From positions 1-64,000 of the forward strand of contig NZ_BAFK01000014.1 in NCBI RefSeq assembly GCF_000296695.1: a DNA stretch of 64,000 bases. Direction: 5' to 3'. Both the position numbers and the translations under genes were made by a program. How positions within the stretch are numbered: the first letter of the stretch is position 1; each line of letters opens with the position of its first letter. The DNA is from Rheinheimera nanhaiensis E407-8. Its GTDB lineage: Bacteria > Pseudomonadota > Gammaproteobacteria > Enterobacterales > Alteromonadaceae. The notes beneath the pieces are model-generated. The model was not told where the DNA came from and searched no databases. It saw only the letters and a program-made list of their open reading frames with translations. Below, piece by piece: positions 30,201 through 45,200 of the stretch.

Positions 30201-33200
30201 AAATGAGTTCAACCAGCACTTTGCTGTAAACTGTGACGCTGATCTGATCACCAGTGCAACCAGCAAGCCTAAGCTGCGCTTTAGTTTTAATCAAAGTCAG
30301 GAATATGAGGCTGTCGTTACCGACAATACCGGCCAGCAACGTAGCTTCCGTTTTATTGTGCATCCGCAAGCTAATGTGGCGCCGGGTATTAAAATAGTCA
30401 GCCCGGCTGAGCAGCAATATATTGCCGCTGGCAGCTTTAATTTGCTGGTGCGTATGCTGGCTACTGACGATCGCAGTTTAGCAAAACAGCCGGTAACTAT
30501 TCTGGCCGATGGCGTGCCAATGCGTATTTTAAGTGCCAGCGAAGCGGTTTTCAGTCAGCTGCGCGACAGTGACAGAGTAGCGCTGGAACAGATTTATGAT
30601 GATTACGAAGCACGCTATGGCACCGCCATCGCCGATGAATTCGCCAGCAGCAACAGCCCGCATATTCGTATTATTGAGGCGGTATTAGAGCTGCCTACCA
30701 CAGTGATTAAGGCCAACCAGCAAGTCCGGCTTACGGCGCAAATTACCGATACCGAGCAGGCAACCGGCTCTGCTGAGCTGCACTTTATCGGTGCGGCGGA
30801 TGACATTAAGCCGCAGGTCGCATTGTTGTCGCCTGGCGCTGGTGCTCTGTTAACGGAGGCCAGTACAGTTCAGTTTGACTTCCGTGCTTTTGATAACGTC
30901 AAAGTTGAACGCATAGAGCTGTATCAGAGCTATGGTATGCGCAATGTGTCGCAGTACCGTAAATTACCGTATTCCGACAGCCCGCAACGGGTAATTGACA
31001 ATATTCCGGCGTTTGACTTTGAAGCCGTTACCACACTGAATATTGATACGCCGATTTATCAACAGCCGGTAACCATTCCGCGTCTGGCGCAGTTGTACGC
31101 CATGTTTGACGGGGCTGTCGTTAATGACGCAGACAAGTTTGATCTTTGGTTATCGTTGGTGGCAGTAGATGTGTCTGGCAACCGGTATCAGCTGGAACAG
31201 GCGTTCCAGCTTAAAATTGATGAGCGGCCGGTAGTTGATATTGTCAGCCCATTGCCGCAGGCTGCTGTGGTAGAACACAGCCGTATTGCCGTCAATGTGC
31301 ATGCCTATGACGACGTTGGCATTGATTCAGTGCGCGCCACGCTGCTGCGCGGTGATGAAGTAGTGAGCACGCGGCGCCTGACTGCGGCACCTTACAGCTA
31401 TGTGTTCGAAGCCCCGGCATTATCTGACAATGCCGCGCTGAATCAGCTGAGTATTAAAGTGGAAGCGCTGGACAGCTATGGTGCGCGCTTTAACGATCCG
31501 GATAAGCATACGGCCACCGAAACCGTGAGTTTACGTTTGGTTGGTGACGAAGTACCGGTAGCTGAAATTGCCACGCCGCTAAGCGGCCAGCAGTATATCG
31601 AAGGCCAGAATGTGCTGGTGCAGGTTAATGCGGTAGACGATATCGGCATTGCCAGTGTCAGCCTGACCGTGAACGGTTTGGTCACCGGGCCATTAACGCT
31701 GAGTGATGTGCGCTGGCCGTACGAGTTTTTGGTGAAACTGCCTTATGGCCAGGCCGGACAAGATTTGCAGCTGATTGCCGAAGCGACTGAGCTGCGCTAC
31801 CAGGGCACACCCAGAATAGTCCGCACGCCGGCAGTGACTGTTAGCGTAGCGCAGGATAGCCAGGCACCGGAGCTGATTGTCCGTCAGCCACAACAGGCGG
31901 CCATGGTATCTGAAAACGGCCAACTGCCATATTATCTGGAGGTGCTGGATAACGTCGAAGTTGGCGTAATCAAGCTGGCACTGCTGGTAGATAAAAACCG
32001 TGATAACCAGTTTAGTGCCGAAGAAGTGATCAGCCAGCAGTTTTTGCTGACAGCGCCCTACTCTGGCGCCATAGATGTCGGCAGTTTTGCCCAGTATGGT
32101 GTAACGGACGACAGCGTGCAGCAACTGGCTATGCACTTACAGGTGGAAGCCAGTGATGGCGCCGGCAATACGGTAACGGCTGCGGTAGACACGGTGCTGC
32201 GGCGCAACAGCCCGCCGGTAGTTGACAGTATTATACTGCTCGACAGCACTGGCGTGTCGCTGGGCAATACCACTGAACTGACGCAGGGCCGTCGCTTTGT
32301 CGTTAGCGTTAATGCCACCGACGCGGAAAAAGGCGTGGACAAGGTACGGTTGTACCGGGCGGTAAATCCGCAGACGGAGCAAGACTTCAGGCTGGTAGCA
32401 GAAGATGCCAGTGCCCCCTTTACCTTCGCACAGGACAGCCATCAGCTAAGTCCGGGTGATATTCTGTCTTATCGTGCCATCGCCACTGATATTGATGGCT
32501 ACCAGTCGGCCTTGTCCGCCGAACGGCGTTTTACCGTAGTGGCCGACACGCCACCTCAGGCGCGAATTGTGCAGCCTGCCAGTGATAACAGCTATGTTAT
32601 TCGCGGCCAGACGCTGGATGTGTTTATTGAAGTCACCGACGATTTGGGTCTGGAAGGTATCGACCGGGTGCAGTTGCTGCTAAATGACCGGCCTTATGTC
32701 ACTCTGACCCAGAGCTATCAGGGTGGGGACGGCCAAACCGGTATTAACAACCTGTTTTACGCCTCAGTGGCGCCACCAACAGATGCCGCCGGTATAGTGT
32801 TGCAAGCCGTTGCTTACGATAAGTTAAATCAGGCCGGCTATTCTTTACCGGTACACATCGGTGTGGTCGAAGACACCGTGGCACCGAAAATTGTCAATAT
32901 CAGTCCGGTAAGCGGCGACATTATGCCGGCCGGCGAAACTGTCGTTAGTATGGTGACTGTGCAGGATATTGGCTCGGTTACCGAGCGTCGGGTGACTCAG
33001 GTCTGGACCCGTGAATATCAGGACAATGCCGGTAACTGGATTAAGCTGGCGCAAAATGAACGCGAGCTAAGCTACGATGATCAGGGCGGTAGCCAACTGG
33101 GGCTGGCACCGAGCGATCCGGCGCGCCATACCTATGTATACTGGAGCAGCTTCGCCGATGGTAATATTGTTAGCCGCCAGCAAAAGCCCAATGAGCGGGT

Positions 33201-36200
33201 GCGGGTTGATACACTCGTCAGTGCTGGCGCCCATACGGCTACGTATCAGGCCGTGTATGAGGTATCACTGGCACAGCGTGAAGCCCGGTTCTGGCAGCCA
33301 ACGTTAAAAGCGCCAGGTTCGTTGGAAGCGATGCCAAAAGATGCTGCCCGGCAGGTGTATTACAGCAAGCTGGCACAGTTTGCCAGCGGCGCCCAACAGC
33401 AAAGTCTGGTGGCCGCCTGGTCGGTGCATGCACCCTATAGTCAGGATCCGCAGCTGGCACCGTTAACTAAGGAGCAACAGAATTATAAACCGCAAACCGG
33501 CTTGTTCCTTGCCGATTATTACGAGCTGGAGCAACCTGCCGAGCAAGGCTTACGCTGGTTACACTCGCCACTGATTAATGGCAGTGCAGAAATTTTTGCC
33601 GGTACTATTACCGGGCTCTCTGCAGCCGACGGCATAGTGGTAGCGGCTAAAGCGGCCGATACCTGCGTCACCTGCCGCGACGAAGTAGACTTCTCCAAAC
33701 AATTACAGCGCGATATGGCAGATTTCCCTGATACCGGCGCGCTGTATCAGGATAAAGCCGCCCAGTTGTTACTGTTCCATAAGCGCAACGAAGATGAACA
33801 GTTTGGCTTACCCTATGTGTTAACCGGTCAGGTCGATTTACCCTACAGCGATACTTACAATGTCACTACCGCCGGCCAGTTAGCGCTGATTGCCAATGGC
33901 GCTGGTGGTGTGCAGGTGGTGAATATTGCCGACTTACAGGCACCCTACCATGTCGGTTTTATCAAGCCTGATGGTTTTGTGCGGGATGTGCAGGTAAAAG
34001 GCCGCTATGCCTTTATTGCCGCCTCTTATCAGGGCCTGGTGGTAGCTGATCTGGCCAGCCCCGGTTTACAAATTGTCGCAACGCTGGATACCGCCGGCAT
34101 TGCCAATCAAATGACCATTGTCGGCAATACCCTGTACCTGACCGATATGGCAGCCTGGCAGGGCAATGGTGCCTTGCATGTGATTAATATTGCCGACCCG
34201 CTGCAACTGCGGCTACAAAAAACCCTTGAGCTGCGCGCCGCGCGTAGTGATTACAGCAATGGTGGTGCCGGCAGTGTTGAAGTGATTGGCAACAAAGCCT
34301 ATGTCACCACCTTTTATCGCGACCAGGAAGGTGTTGCGGTCGAAGGTCTGGCCGAAATTATTGATTTGGCGGTGCTAAATCCGGCATTGACGGACAACAG
34401 CATTCCGGTACTGACGCACCGGCCGGCTACTGCTGATGACTTTGTTGCCACCGATGTGCAGTTTGCACTGGGCCGGATGCAACTGGCCGCCGGCCGCCAG
34501 GGTATTATTGATGTCGACTTCCCTGAGCTAACGGTTACCGGCCACACGCCGGCACGGGATGCGCAGCAGGTTGATACTGAGCAGCTTAGCATCCGGTTGG
34601 AGTTTTCTGCGCCTTTGGCAGAGGGGCAGCAGTTAGCTGAACTGGTACGCTTTAGTCAGGGCCATCCTGACATTGGCCAGCAACTGGCAGAGTGGTTTGC
34701 CTGGCGTTTTGCGTTAAACCCGGATGGCAGTGAAAACAAACGCATTATTATTGGCGAGCTGGCGGTCGGTAAAACGCTGCAAAGCAGTGCCGATTATTAT
34801 GTCACTGTTGTCGCCGGTACCAGGCCGTTAACCGGCTATCCTCTACAGAACGATTATCAGTTCCGCTTTATGACACAACATGCTGAGGCAGGTTTAACGC
34901 CTCAGTTTCTGGCAGTGACACCGGGCCAGGGCGATATTGGCGGTGGCACCGAGATTGAAATTCAGGGCCGTAACTTCTCGGCCGATATGCAGTTGGAACT
35001 GGGCGGCCAGCCACTGCGGATTACCCGTTTTGTCGCAGCGGCGACACAGCAAGACCCTGACATCATTACTGCAGTAACGGTACCGAATTACCCGGGCCCG
35101 GCGGCGCTGGTGCTGAAAAAGCCACACAGTGCAGAGCTGGTAGTACCCGGCGCCTTTATTTATGTTGATATGCTGAAACTGACGCATGTCACGCCGCCTT
35201 TTGTCAGCGCGTCGCAGCGCGGAGAAAATGATGTGGTTGAGCTGGCCGGTTACGGTTTCAGCCCCACAGTGGTGTTAACTGCCAAACGCAATGACGGCCT
35301 GGGGCAAACTATAACGCAGCGGGTTGATAACGATCGTCTGCGGCTGTACAGCGCCCAGCGCATGCAGCTGCGAGTGCCGGACTTCGGCCAGCAGTTCCGT
35401 GGTTTTGTGGATTTACAGCTGACCGACGAGCGCGGCCGCAGCTCGGTACTACCCAAGGCGCTGTTCTACGGCGGCTTATCGGTTAACCGCCTGCTGGAAA
35501 CCCGCAGCCCGCTGACGATGGAGCAAATTCAGGATTATAACAGCGGTAAAAGAACCAATTATATTGACCCGTTGTTGCTGCCGCCGGGGCGCATCGCCGC
35601 ACTGGCCAGTGACGCCAGCCTGGGCTTAGCCTATGTGCTGGGCAATGGTGTTAACGCTGGGATGGTAGATGGTCCGGAAGACGTTACCGAAGCCAGCTAT
35701 GTCAACCGTTACTATGCGCCGGGCTGGTTGGCACTGGTGCATTATCGCCCCGACGCGCTGCAGGACGCAGCACCGATGCACGGCCTGGGCTACTACAATT
35801 TCCCGCAAAGCCTGACAGTACAGACACTGGCACTGGGGGCTGAGCATGTTTATGTCAGCGCTAAGGGTGCTACTTTCCCGTTTATTGATTACCCGTACGA
35901 GAGCGATGTTTATTTGCTGGTACTGGACCGTGTTAACCAGTTACCGGATGGTGATAGCGAAGACAACCGTGCCGTGGTTAACAGCATCAGGCTGCCATTA
36001 GAGAAAGCGCCTAAACAGCTGCTGGTAAAAGACAACCTGCTATTGGCGGTAACCGATAACAGCGTACTGGTCATCAATATCAGCGCGCCGGCGCAACCCT
36101 TTATCAGTGCGGTAATCGACAAAATTGCGCTGGACGGCACCCTGTATACGCCACAGATCCGTCAAGCCAGCATCGCCGGCCACAGCCTGGCGCTTAGCGG

Positions 36201-39200
36201 CAGCTTTAATCTGGGTATGGCCTCACGTACGGGAACAGCGCTGCTGGATCTAAGCCGGCCTGAACTGCCGGTGCTGGGCTTTTCGGCATTAACACCGCAG
36301 GTTGCCAGCCGCTGGTTGTCAGAGCACTATCTGGATGGCAGCGACCAGCTTAGTAGCTGGAAGCCAAGCGCGGCAAGCAGCTGGCGCCTGGATAAATCCT
36401 ATCAGGCGTTTGGCTTTAACCTGCCGGGCAAAGCCATGCAACTGGCCGCCGGTGAAACCACCGCACTGCAGTTTATTAATACGCAAAAAGGCGTTAAACC
36501 GGACAATGGCTATCTGGCACTGTTTGATTTAACCGAACCACAGCGCTTGCCGTTGCAGGATGTGATGACGTTATGTGAAACAGGCTGTAACTGGCATACC
36601 GCGCTGCTGACACAGGATGCGGTGGCCATTGCCAGCTATTTTGTAGAGCCCGACAGTGCTGCAGGTGGCACCAAACTGGCGCTGATTGACACCTATCTGC
36701 TGGATCTGGTGCACAGCTATCCTCAGCCGGATGCAGCAGCAGTGCCGTTGGATGCGGCTATTCGGCTGCAGTTTAACCGGCCACTGCCGTTTACCAACGA
36801 GGCGGATGCGCAGACATTCCTGAACCAGTATGCCCGGCTGTACTGGCAGGACGGTACTGCGCAAGGCCAGCTAACGGCGGTGCAATACCAGTGGTCGGCA
36901 CAGCAGCCAGCCCATGTCAGCGTGACCCCGCAACAGCCGTTACAGCCGCAGCAGCAATACCGGTTGCAGTTATCACAACAGCCACTGAGCCGGCGCTCGG
37001 CAGGCTTGATGGACTATCAGCTGAACTTTACCACCGCGCTGGACAGTGGTAATGAGCCACAGATCCTGTCTATTGTGCCGCACCGCGTAAGTACCGAAGG
37101 TGGTGAAGTTGTCGTTACGTTGCTTGAAGCTGCACAACAGCCGTTATTTAGTATCGCCGGTCGTGCCGGCCGGGTAGTGTCGCAGCAGGGCAACAGTTAC
37201 CGGGTAGCGGTGCCAGCCGGTAAAGCCGGCGCAGCCGCCATGCAGCTGCGCGACCAGCGTGGTTTTATCACGCAAAAATTAGCTGCAGTACAATATGTGG
37301 AGCCATTGCGGCTAACTGCCGTGACGCCAGCTGTCGGCGGCGTTGGTGGTGGCACTAAAGTGGTGCTCAGTGGTAAAGGTTTTGAGCCAGGTACTGAACA
37401 ACTGCAACTATGGTTTGGCGAGGTCGAAGTGCCTGCCGCCAGCATTAAAGTGCTGGATACCGAACGGCTTGAAGTGATCACACCGGCCGGCTCACTGGGT
37501 AAGGTTGATGTGACAGTGCGCTACCGTGATGGCCGCGAACAACGGCTGGAAAAGGCCTTTGAGTACCGGATGTTGGGTGCTTATCAGCTGGATGGCAAAG
37601 GCGCTATTTATGATCAATATCTTGATCCCAGCGCCAGCTACCTGTTTGCAGCGGCCGGCACGCGTGGCGTATTGCTGTACAACCTGCAGCAGGCACAGCA
37701 GGGCGAGCCGGCACTGGTAACTGAGCTGGCATTGCCTGATGGCCTGGCCGCTTTGGGTATTGATGGTTATTTTGAACGTGGTTACGATCGGATTTTTATC
37801 AGCGCTGCCCGTTTCGATGCTGACGGCCAGCCTGAGGCTGGCTCGGCACAGTTACTGGTTTACGCCATTGACAGCGATGATATAACCCGGCTTACGCTGG
37901 TAAAAACACTGCCGCTTGGAGCCCGCTTTGCGAAGGGCCTGCTGGCAGAAAACTATGCCGTAACACTGGCCAATGCAGAGGCAGGCCTGGCCCTGGCCGA
38001 CGCCTATTTACACAACAAGTTATATATTGCCCAGCAGGCCGCTTTGCCATCGCAGCACAATGCCTTAGATGTGGCGGCAATGTGGCAGGCAGAGCAGCGC
38101 TACACACTGGTTGCTGCCGGTGACTATGATTTTAATGCCAGAACATTACGCAGCAGTGCCAGCAGCAGTGGCGGCGTGTATTTATTTGCCCATCATGCCG
38201 AACGCGGTTTACAGCTGGTATCCAGTGTCAATCTGCCTGGCAGCCGGGTGGTAGTACAGGGCCAATTGGCGGTAGTCGCCGCTGGTGACGCCGGTGCGCT
38301 GATTATTGACTATGCCAACCCGCGTGAGCCGGTAGTACTGGCCAGACTGGCGGAGCACGGCCATGTATACGATGTGGCGTTAAATGGCAGCCTGTTATAT
38401 CTGGCATTGGGTGAAAGCGGTGTTAAAGCCTTTGATATCAGCAATGCGAAGGCGCCCAAAGTGCTGCCCGGGCTTGTTAGCGAAGGTACCGATATCCGCC
38501 TGCTGACGGCCGGCTCATACAGTGTGTTGGCGGCTGGCAGCTGGGCGCAGGGCAGTCATCACCGTATTCTGAGTTTTAACGATGTGGCGTTAACAGTGAT
38601 TGGGGTAAGCCCGCTATCACGTCTGCTAGGGGCGGACGATATTATCCGGTTGCGGTTTAACAAAGCCATTGATTTATGGCCGGATAACCTGAACAAGTTT
38701 GTTGTTACCGATGAGCAGGGCCAGCGCATTGCGGCGCAGACGACCATCGTTAACAACGATGCCGAAATCCGCTTGAACGCGAATAATCTACAATCTGGCC
38801 AGTTACTGAATCTGACGGCACAAGCCGGCGTCAAATCGGTTAAGCCATTAGGCGGCGACCGTTATATAACGCTGTACGAGATGCATAACCGCCAGCAATT
38901 CCAGTTCCGTTACGCTGGTGTTCAGCTTGAATCTTTAGTGTTGCAGGACGTGTTGCCGCGCCGCGCTCAGGTTGGCGTTGCTACCGAGATGACGCTAACG
39001 GTCGTTGGTTGGCCACAACGGCATGATACGCCACAGATCCGTGTTGGTGGTGTAGTCGCAGAACAGGTCAGCGTGCAGCGCAGTGAGCAAAATGAGCGTC
39101 TGGCACTGCTGCATTTCACCTTGCCGGCACTGCAGCAACCCGGGCTGTACGATCTGGATATCAGTGTACCGGTGCAAGGTGTAGTATTTAGCGGCCGCAT

Positions 39201-42200
39201 GCAGGGTGCTGTCGTAGTAGATGCCGCCCTGACAGCAACCGGAGTATTACCGCTATGGACTGATGTCAGCGGCGGTGACTGGATCGACTTATATGGCAGC
39301 GGCTTCGATCCGGGTAACAGCGTGCAACAGGGCACCAGTGTTACTGTGGGTGCCGTTAAAGCGTCAGGGGTGCAGGTATTATCGTCAAACTGGCTGCGCT
39401 TTGTTGCGCCGCGTAATCCGTCCGGGCGTCACCGTATTATTGTCACCAACCGCACCGCCGAGCAACGTGTTGCCGACGAATCCCTGACCTTGGGTTACGG
39501 CATGGCGCAGCTGTCTGCTGTAGCGATGGCAAACACGTCGCCGCAAAAAGTACTGCTGGATGCCACACGCGGCCTGGCATTTGCCGACGGCGGTTACTTT
39601 GCGCAGGGTTACAGCAACGAAAAATTTAATGGCTATACGCTGCCAGACAAAGTGCTGGCGATGAGTGTGGATATTAATAACCGCTACCAGCCGTTGCTGG
39701 TAGGCGGTGTGCCCTCTATTAACTTCACTAAGGCCGAGCAGGAGCAGTTCGCCAAAGATTTGCTGAAGATGGCGCTGTTGCGTAAACAACTGCTGGGCGA
39801 TCCGTTAACGGAACAGGAAGAGGCCATGCTGGCCGAAGGCATCACGCCCCGCGCCTACAGTTTCGATGCGTTAAGCTTGCAGCAGTACCCACAGCCGCTG
39901 GCAGAGGCCGACGAGCGGCGCAACTCGGTATTAGTGGCAACCGGTAACGGTGGGGTGTATCAGCTGGGTACTGATGAAGCGAATGGCATGCCGATCCTGA
40001 TGCGTGAGTTACTGCCTATGCGCGGTGGCGAGCCGTTAACCTCTGCCATAGCCGGGCGCGATTACGCGGTTTTTGCTGCTGGCTTAACACCAGGCAGCGC
40101 CAATACAAAAATTCCCGAGTGCGGCAATGTTACCGTACCGGCTGAGCGTGCCGGCTTATCGATGCTCAGTATGCTCGACAGTGCTGATCCGGTGTTGTTG
40201 GACAATAAACTGGCCATTCCTGGCTCACACAGTTTATATCTGGCCGATGACGGCTGGTTATACGCCGGTGGTTTATATCAGGCACTGCAGTGGCAACCGG
40301 CCAACGGTTGTGAACTGCTGGACTTCAATACCATAGCGCCTGGCAAAGACAATGCAGGTCAGTTGCATCAGGTAGTGGGTATTAACCTGTTCGACCCGTT
40401 GTTGCAGCGTTCTTTACTGCTGGACAGCAACGTCTATGACATGGTGCGGTTTGGCGATTACCTGCTGCTGGCCGCTGGTAGCAAAGGCGTGGCGCTGCTA
40501 AAACCAGAACGGCCGGAGCAGCTACGTTATCTGCAACTGACCAGCGCCGATCAGGCCCGGCCCGGCCGGGTGATTGGCCTGGAACTGCTGGGTTCCAGTT
40601 TACTGGTCGCCAATGATAGCGGTGGTGTGCTGCTATTTGACCTCAGCGATCTTGACCGGCCTCAGCTACTGTCGGCCGGTACTAAGCTAATGGTGAAAGA
40701 CTTAGCGGTGTTTAAAGATCGCGTAGTGGTGGCTCAGGGGACGTCAGGCTTTAGTTTGCTTGACTTACCGGGCGCGCTGGTCACATCAGCCTCTGTCAAA
40801 GAGCAAGGCATACTGGGTAATAATGTGCCGTTGCAAATTCAGTTTAATGAACTGATGTCAGTTGAATCGTTGCAACAGGCGTTTAGCCTGCAGGATGTCA
40901 CGACGGCAGAAACGGTAACCGTGCAACTGCTGGCGGACGATCTGCAAAATGGCGCCGCTTCCCGCTTTACGCTGCAATTTAGTGCACAAGATAATCATCA
41001 ATATCGCTTGCTGCTCAACACCGGTAAAAATGCCCGTGGCGGCCAGTTGCTGGCGCCGTTTGGGCTGCAGTTCAGCTACCGTGATACGCCACAGCCAGTG
41101 CTTCACGCCAGCTACAACGGTGCGGTGCGCCGTGGTGTGCCTACCGAGATCAGTCTGCAGGGCGCTGCTATTCAAAGTGACGCTACGCTTTGGATAGGCA
41201 GTTATCAGGTGCCCTTTAGCTGGCATGATGACAGCCGTATTACGGTGTCCAGCGAGGCGCTGGATATGTTGGCTATGCCAGCAGGCAACTACCCGGTTAA
41301 ATTGGAGCAAAACGGCTTAACGGCGACACTTTTTGGTGCCGTGATGTTGGCTGACAGCTATAACGAGGCCAAGGTTAAACTCAGTGCAGAATCCGGGCCA
41401 TTAAACGGCGGCAACACGCTGACTATCAGTTTCGATAAAGCCGTAATGCTGCCAGGTACTAAGGTTATGCTGCAAAGCCGCTCTGGCAAGGTAGTGGAAA
41501 CCGAGCAGGTAGACGACGGCTATTATCTGGTTAACCTTGAAGATGACGTGCTAACGCCAACCAGCTTTAGCTTCCGCTTGCCAATGAGCCTGCAACCTGA
41601 AGTCTATGATATTTATCTGCGCCATGGCTCTGAGCTGTTTAAAGCCGGCGAGTATTCGTATCAGATACAGCGTGGCCGCCTGATTGATTTGCCAAATTAT
41701 CCGCCGATGACTATCGGTGCCATGGCCGTCAGGGACGAGCTGCTGTATGTCGGTGTCGGCCAGGGTGCTAACCCCAGCGCGGCTAACCCGTATTTAATGC
41801 CATATGGCTTTGAAGTGTATGATCTGAGCCTGGCGGAATTCCCGGTACGAATGGCACAGCTGCCGCTGAGCAGCAGTGTCACCGGTATGGTGTTAGCCGG
41901 CGAGCTGGCTGTGCTCAGTGCTGCTGAAGCGGGCGTATTGCTGATTGACATCGCTGATGCCAGCCAGCCGTATCTGATTAAAACTTTGCCACTAACCGGC
42001 TACCGCGCCAACGGTATAGCGCTCAATAGCGGCCAGCAGCTTATTGCCGTGGCGGCGGCCAGTGATTTAGGCGACGGCTTTATCCGTTTCCTCGATTTGC
42101 ACTCGGCCGAACTGGCACCGAAAAGCGGTTTTGCCACTATCCACTTTAATAAGGGCGAACTGCAGGGCCGGCCATTGCAGTTGCAGTGGCTGAACGATGA

Positions 42201-45200
42201 GCTATACGTCGTATTTGAGCGTGACGGCCAGTTATATCTGGCGATATTTGACGGCTTTGGTGAGCAACTTAGCTACCGGGTGCAGCCAATCGATCGCGCC
42301 AGCTATGAAGGCGGTGCGGTGCAGCTGCTGGTGCAGCAGGATGGCATTAGCCTGAGTATGCAAGGTCGTTTGCTGCGGCTGAGCCGCGCCGAAGATGGCC
42401 GTTTTGTTACCAGTTATTGGGAAACACTGCCAACCGGTGGCAGCCTGATGCAACACAATGGCTTTAGCTTTATTGCTACTGAACATGGCTTCCAGCAACT
42501 GATCACACCGGGACTAAGACTGGTTGCCATGACGCCGCAAGCGGGTTCTGTCGTCGTGCCGCAGGATATACTGCGGCTGGATTTTGACAACTTTATTGTT
42601 ACCAACGCAGCTGAACTGGCCAGCTGGGTCAGCATCACCGACAGCGCCGGTCAGCCATTAGCTGGCTATACGCTGGAGGGCATTAATACGCTAACCGGTG
42701 GCCAGCTGTTTATTACCCTGCCAGACAGTTGGCAGCCACAGGATATTGTGCTTAAGCTTGATGCCGCTTTGCAAAACCTGAATGGTCAAACCCTTGGCCG
42801 TCAGCTTAGCTATGGTTTCCAATACCGCCAGCAACTGCGGCCGCAGTTACACCAGGTACAGCGTCTGGATAACAGTGGCAAGCCGGTTGGCCGCTACTTC
42901 CATGCCGACGGCAGCGAGCGGGCAGTATTGCAGGGCCAGGGTTTTGGCAGTAACGCGGACGCCTTGCAAGTACGCATTGCCGGCCAGCTTGTCGCCGTTG
43001 ATGCTATTACAGCTATTAATGATCAGCAAATCACGCTGCAGATGCCGAAGCTTTATCTGGCTGAACCTACAGCGCCGATAACAGTATCAGTAGCACGGGC
43101 AGATATCGTCAGTGAGTTGGTTGGTGCGGCGATAGTGATGCCTGCTGTCACGCTGCAGGATATTTCGCCGTTAACCGGCCCGCCACAAGGCGGCAATTGG
43201 GTATCGCTGCGCGGCTATGGCTTCACGCCGCATACACAAGTGACTGTCGGTGCGAACCCGGTCAATGCACTGCGGATCCGCTCAGATTACTTGCTGGAAG
43301 TGATGATGCCGGCCGGTCGTTTTGGTTATGCCGACATTCTGGTAAATAACCCGCAGTTCCCGGATGAATGGGCCGGCTTTAATCAGGCCTATTTTTACGC
43401 CGATGCCGAACTGGCCAGTGTCGATCTGGCTGACGATGCGGAAAACCCAATTGCGGCTATGCTGGTGCGCGATCAGCTGTTATACGCTGTCACCGGCGGT
43501 GATTACAAACTGCTCGATACCGATGGTAAGCTGATCCGCCAATTTAGTACCCAAAATAGTGAGTTGGTAGTGCTGGATTTAGCCGACCCGCTCAAGCCTG
43601 CAGTGATTGAGCGCGAGTTTGCCAATGCCCGTTACAGCTACCACTTCAAAACCAAGCTGGCACCGCAGGGCTTTGTGGCGATGGCGGCGTACGAGCAATT
43701 CCTGTTTATTGCCGGTGATCGCAAACTGTATCAGTTCGACATCAGCCAGGGCGCGATGCCGGTGCTGCTAAAGGAATACCAGCTGGCTTCGCCGGTGAAA
43801 GCACTGGAAGTCAGCAAGGGCGCGCTCTACGTTGCCACGACCGCCTCGGTCGATGTACTGACCTTTACTGACGCCGGAGAGTTAAGGCTCCTGACCCGGT
43901 TAAATAATGCTACCTTGGGTGGCTGGGTGTCGCGCCTGGTGCTGACCGACCAGCATCTGTGGCTGTTGCAGCCGTCGCAACGGCAGGTGCTGGCACTGGA
44001 GCTGGACAGCGGACGTTTTGACATCATAAAACGTATTGCACTGACCGACCGCTTTAACAAACGCCTGCCGGCAGCTGACATTATGCCTTTGGGCGATATC
44101 CTGCTGGTGTCTACCGCAGAGCAGGCCACCGTCGAAGTGTTTGATACCTTCTCTGGCCAGCATCTGACCGGCTTAAAGCTGGCCTATCTGCTGCGTAATG
44201 GCGAGCTGCATGCCGGCCGGTTATTACGACAGGGGCAGCAACTGTACGTGGCCGCCGGCCACGGTGATTTGCAGCAGTTTGATATTAGTGACTGGCTCAA
44301 CGGCCGCTTTAACCGTGATATCGCACTGGGTAATTATTTTGCTGTCACCGGTGCGGTAAAAGACGTCGTAGCAAGGCCAGACACCTTGTTTGCTGGTGTG
44401 GCTTATCTGCGTGACAATAAAGGCCAGCCGCTGGAAAGCCCGCAGCAACGGCCGTCAACCGCCAGCCATATTGGTGGCGGTGTTTATTCGTTCCAGAACG
44501 ACAGCTTGCAGGTGTTGGAGCATCAACCGGTTGGCAACGGCATTTTACATCAGCAGCAAAGCTTGCAGATCCAGTTTAACCGTCTGCTGGATAATCAGCA
44601 GTTGGCCGAACAACGTGACAGCCTGTTTGAAGTGACATTAAGTGGCGCCAAGGTCGCGGGCCATTGGCATAGCGACGTGCATCAACTGGGCAGCTTGCTG
44701 CGCTTTGAGCCGGCGCAGGGCTGGCAACATGAAAAAGAATATCAGGTCAGAGTGCGCGGTGTACTGCGTGATCTGAACGGTCGGACGCTGGGCGACGATT
44801 ACCGTTTCCGCTTCCGCTATGATGATGCGCTTAAACCGGTAATTGACTATCTCGAACCGGCCATTGGCAGCTGGCGTGGCGGTATGCAGGTTAAACTGTA
44901 TGGCCAGGGGCTGACGGCGGACACAGCGGTGGAAATTGGCGGCCAACAAGTCGCGCCGGCTGATATCACTGTCGTAAGCGGGCAACAATTGTTGCTGAAA
45001 TTACCGGCCTTAGCAGAAAAACCGGCACAGAACCGCGTGGTGGGCGCCCGTGTTAGCACTGGCTTATTCAGTGCGGTACTGCCACTGGCCTTTACCTATG
45101 TGACCGACCCTCAAATTGAACGTGTTGGCCGCTTTAACAGCGGCACCGGGCAGGTTAACAGTGCCGATCAGCAATTTGTGCTGAACGAAAACGTTTTGCT

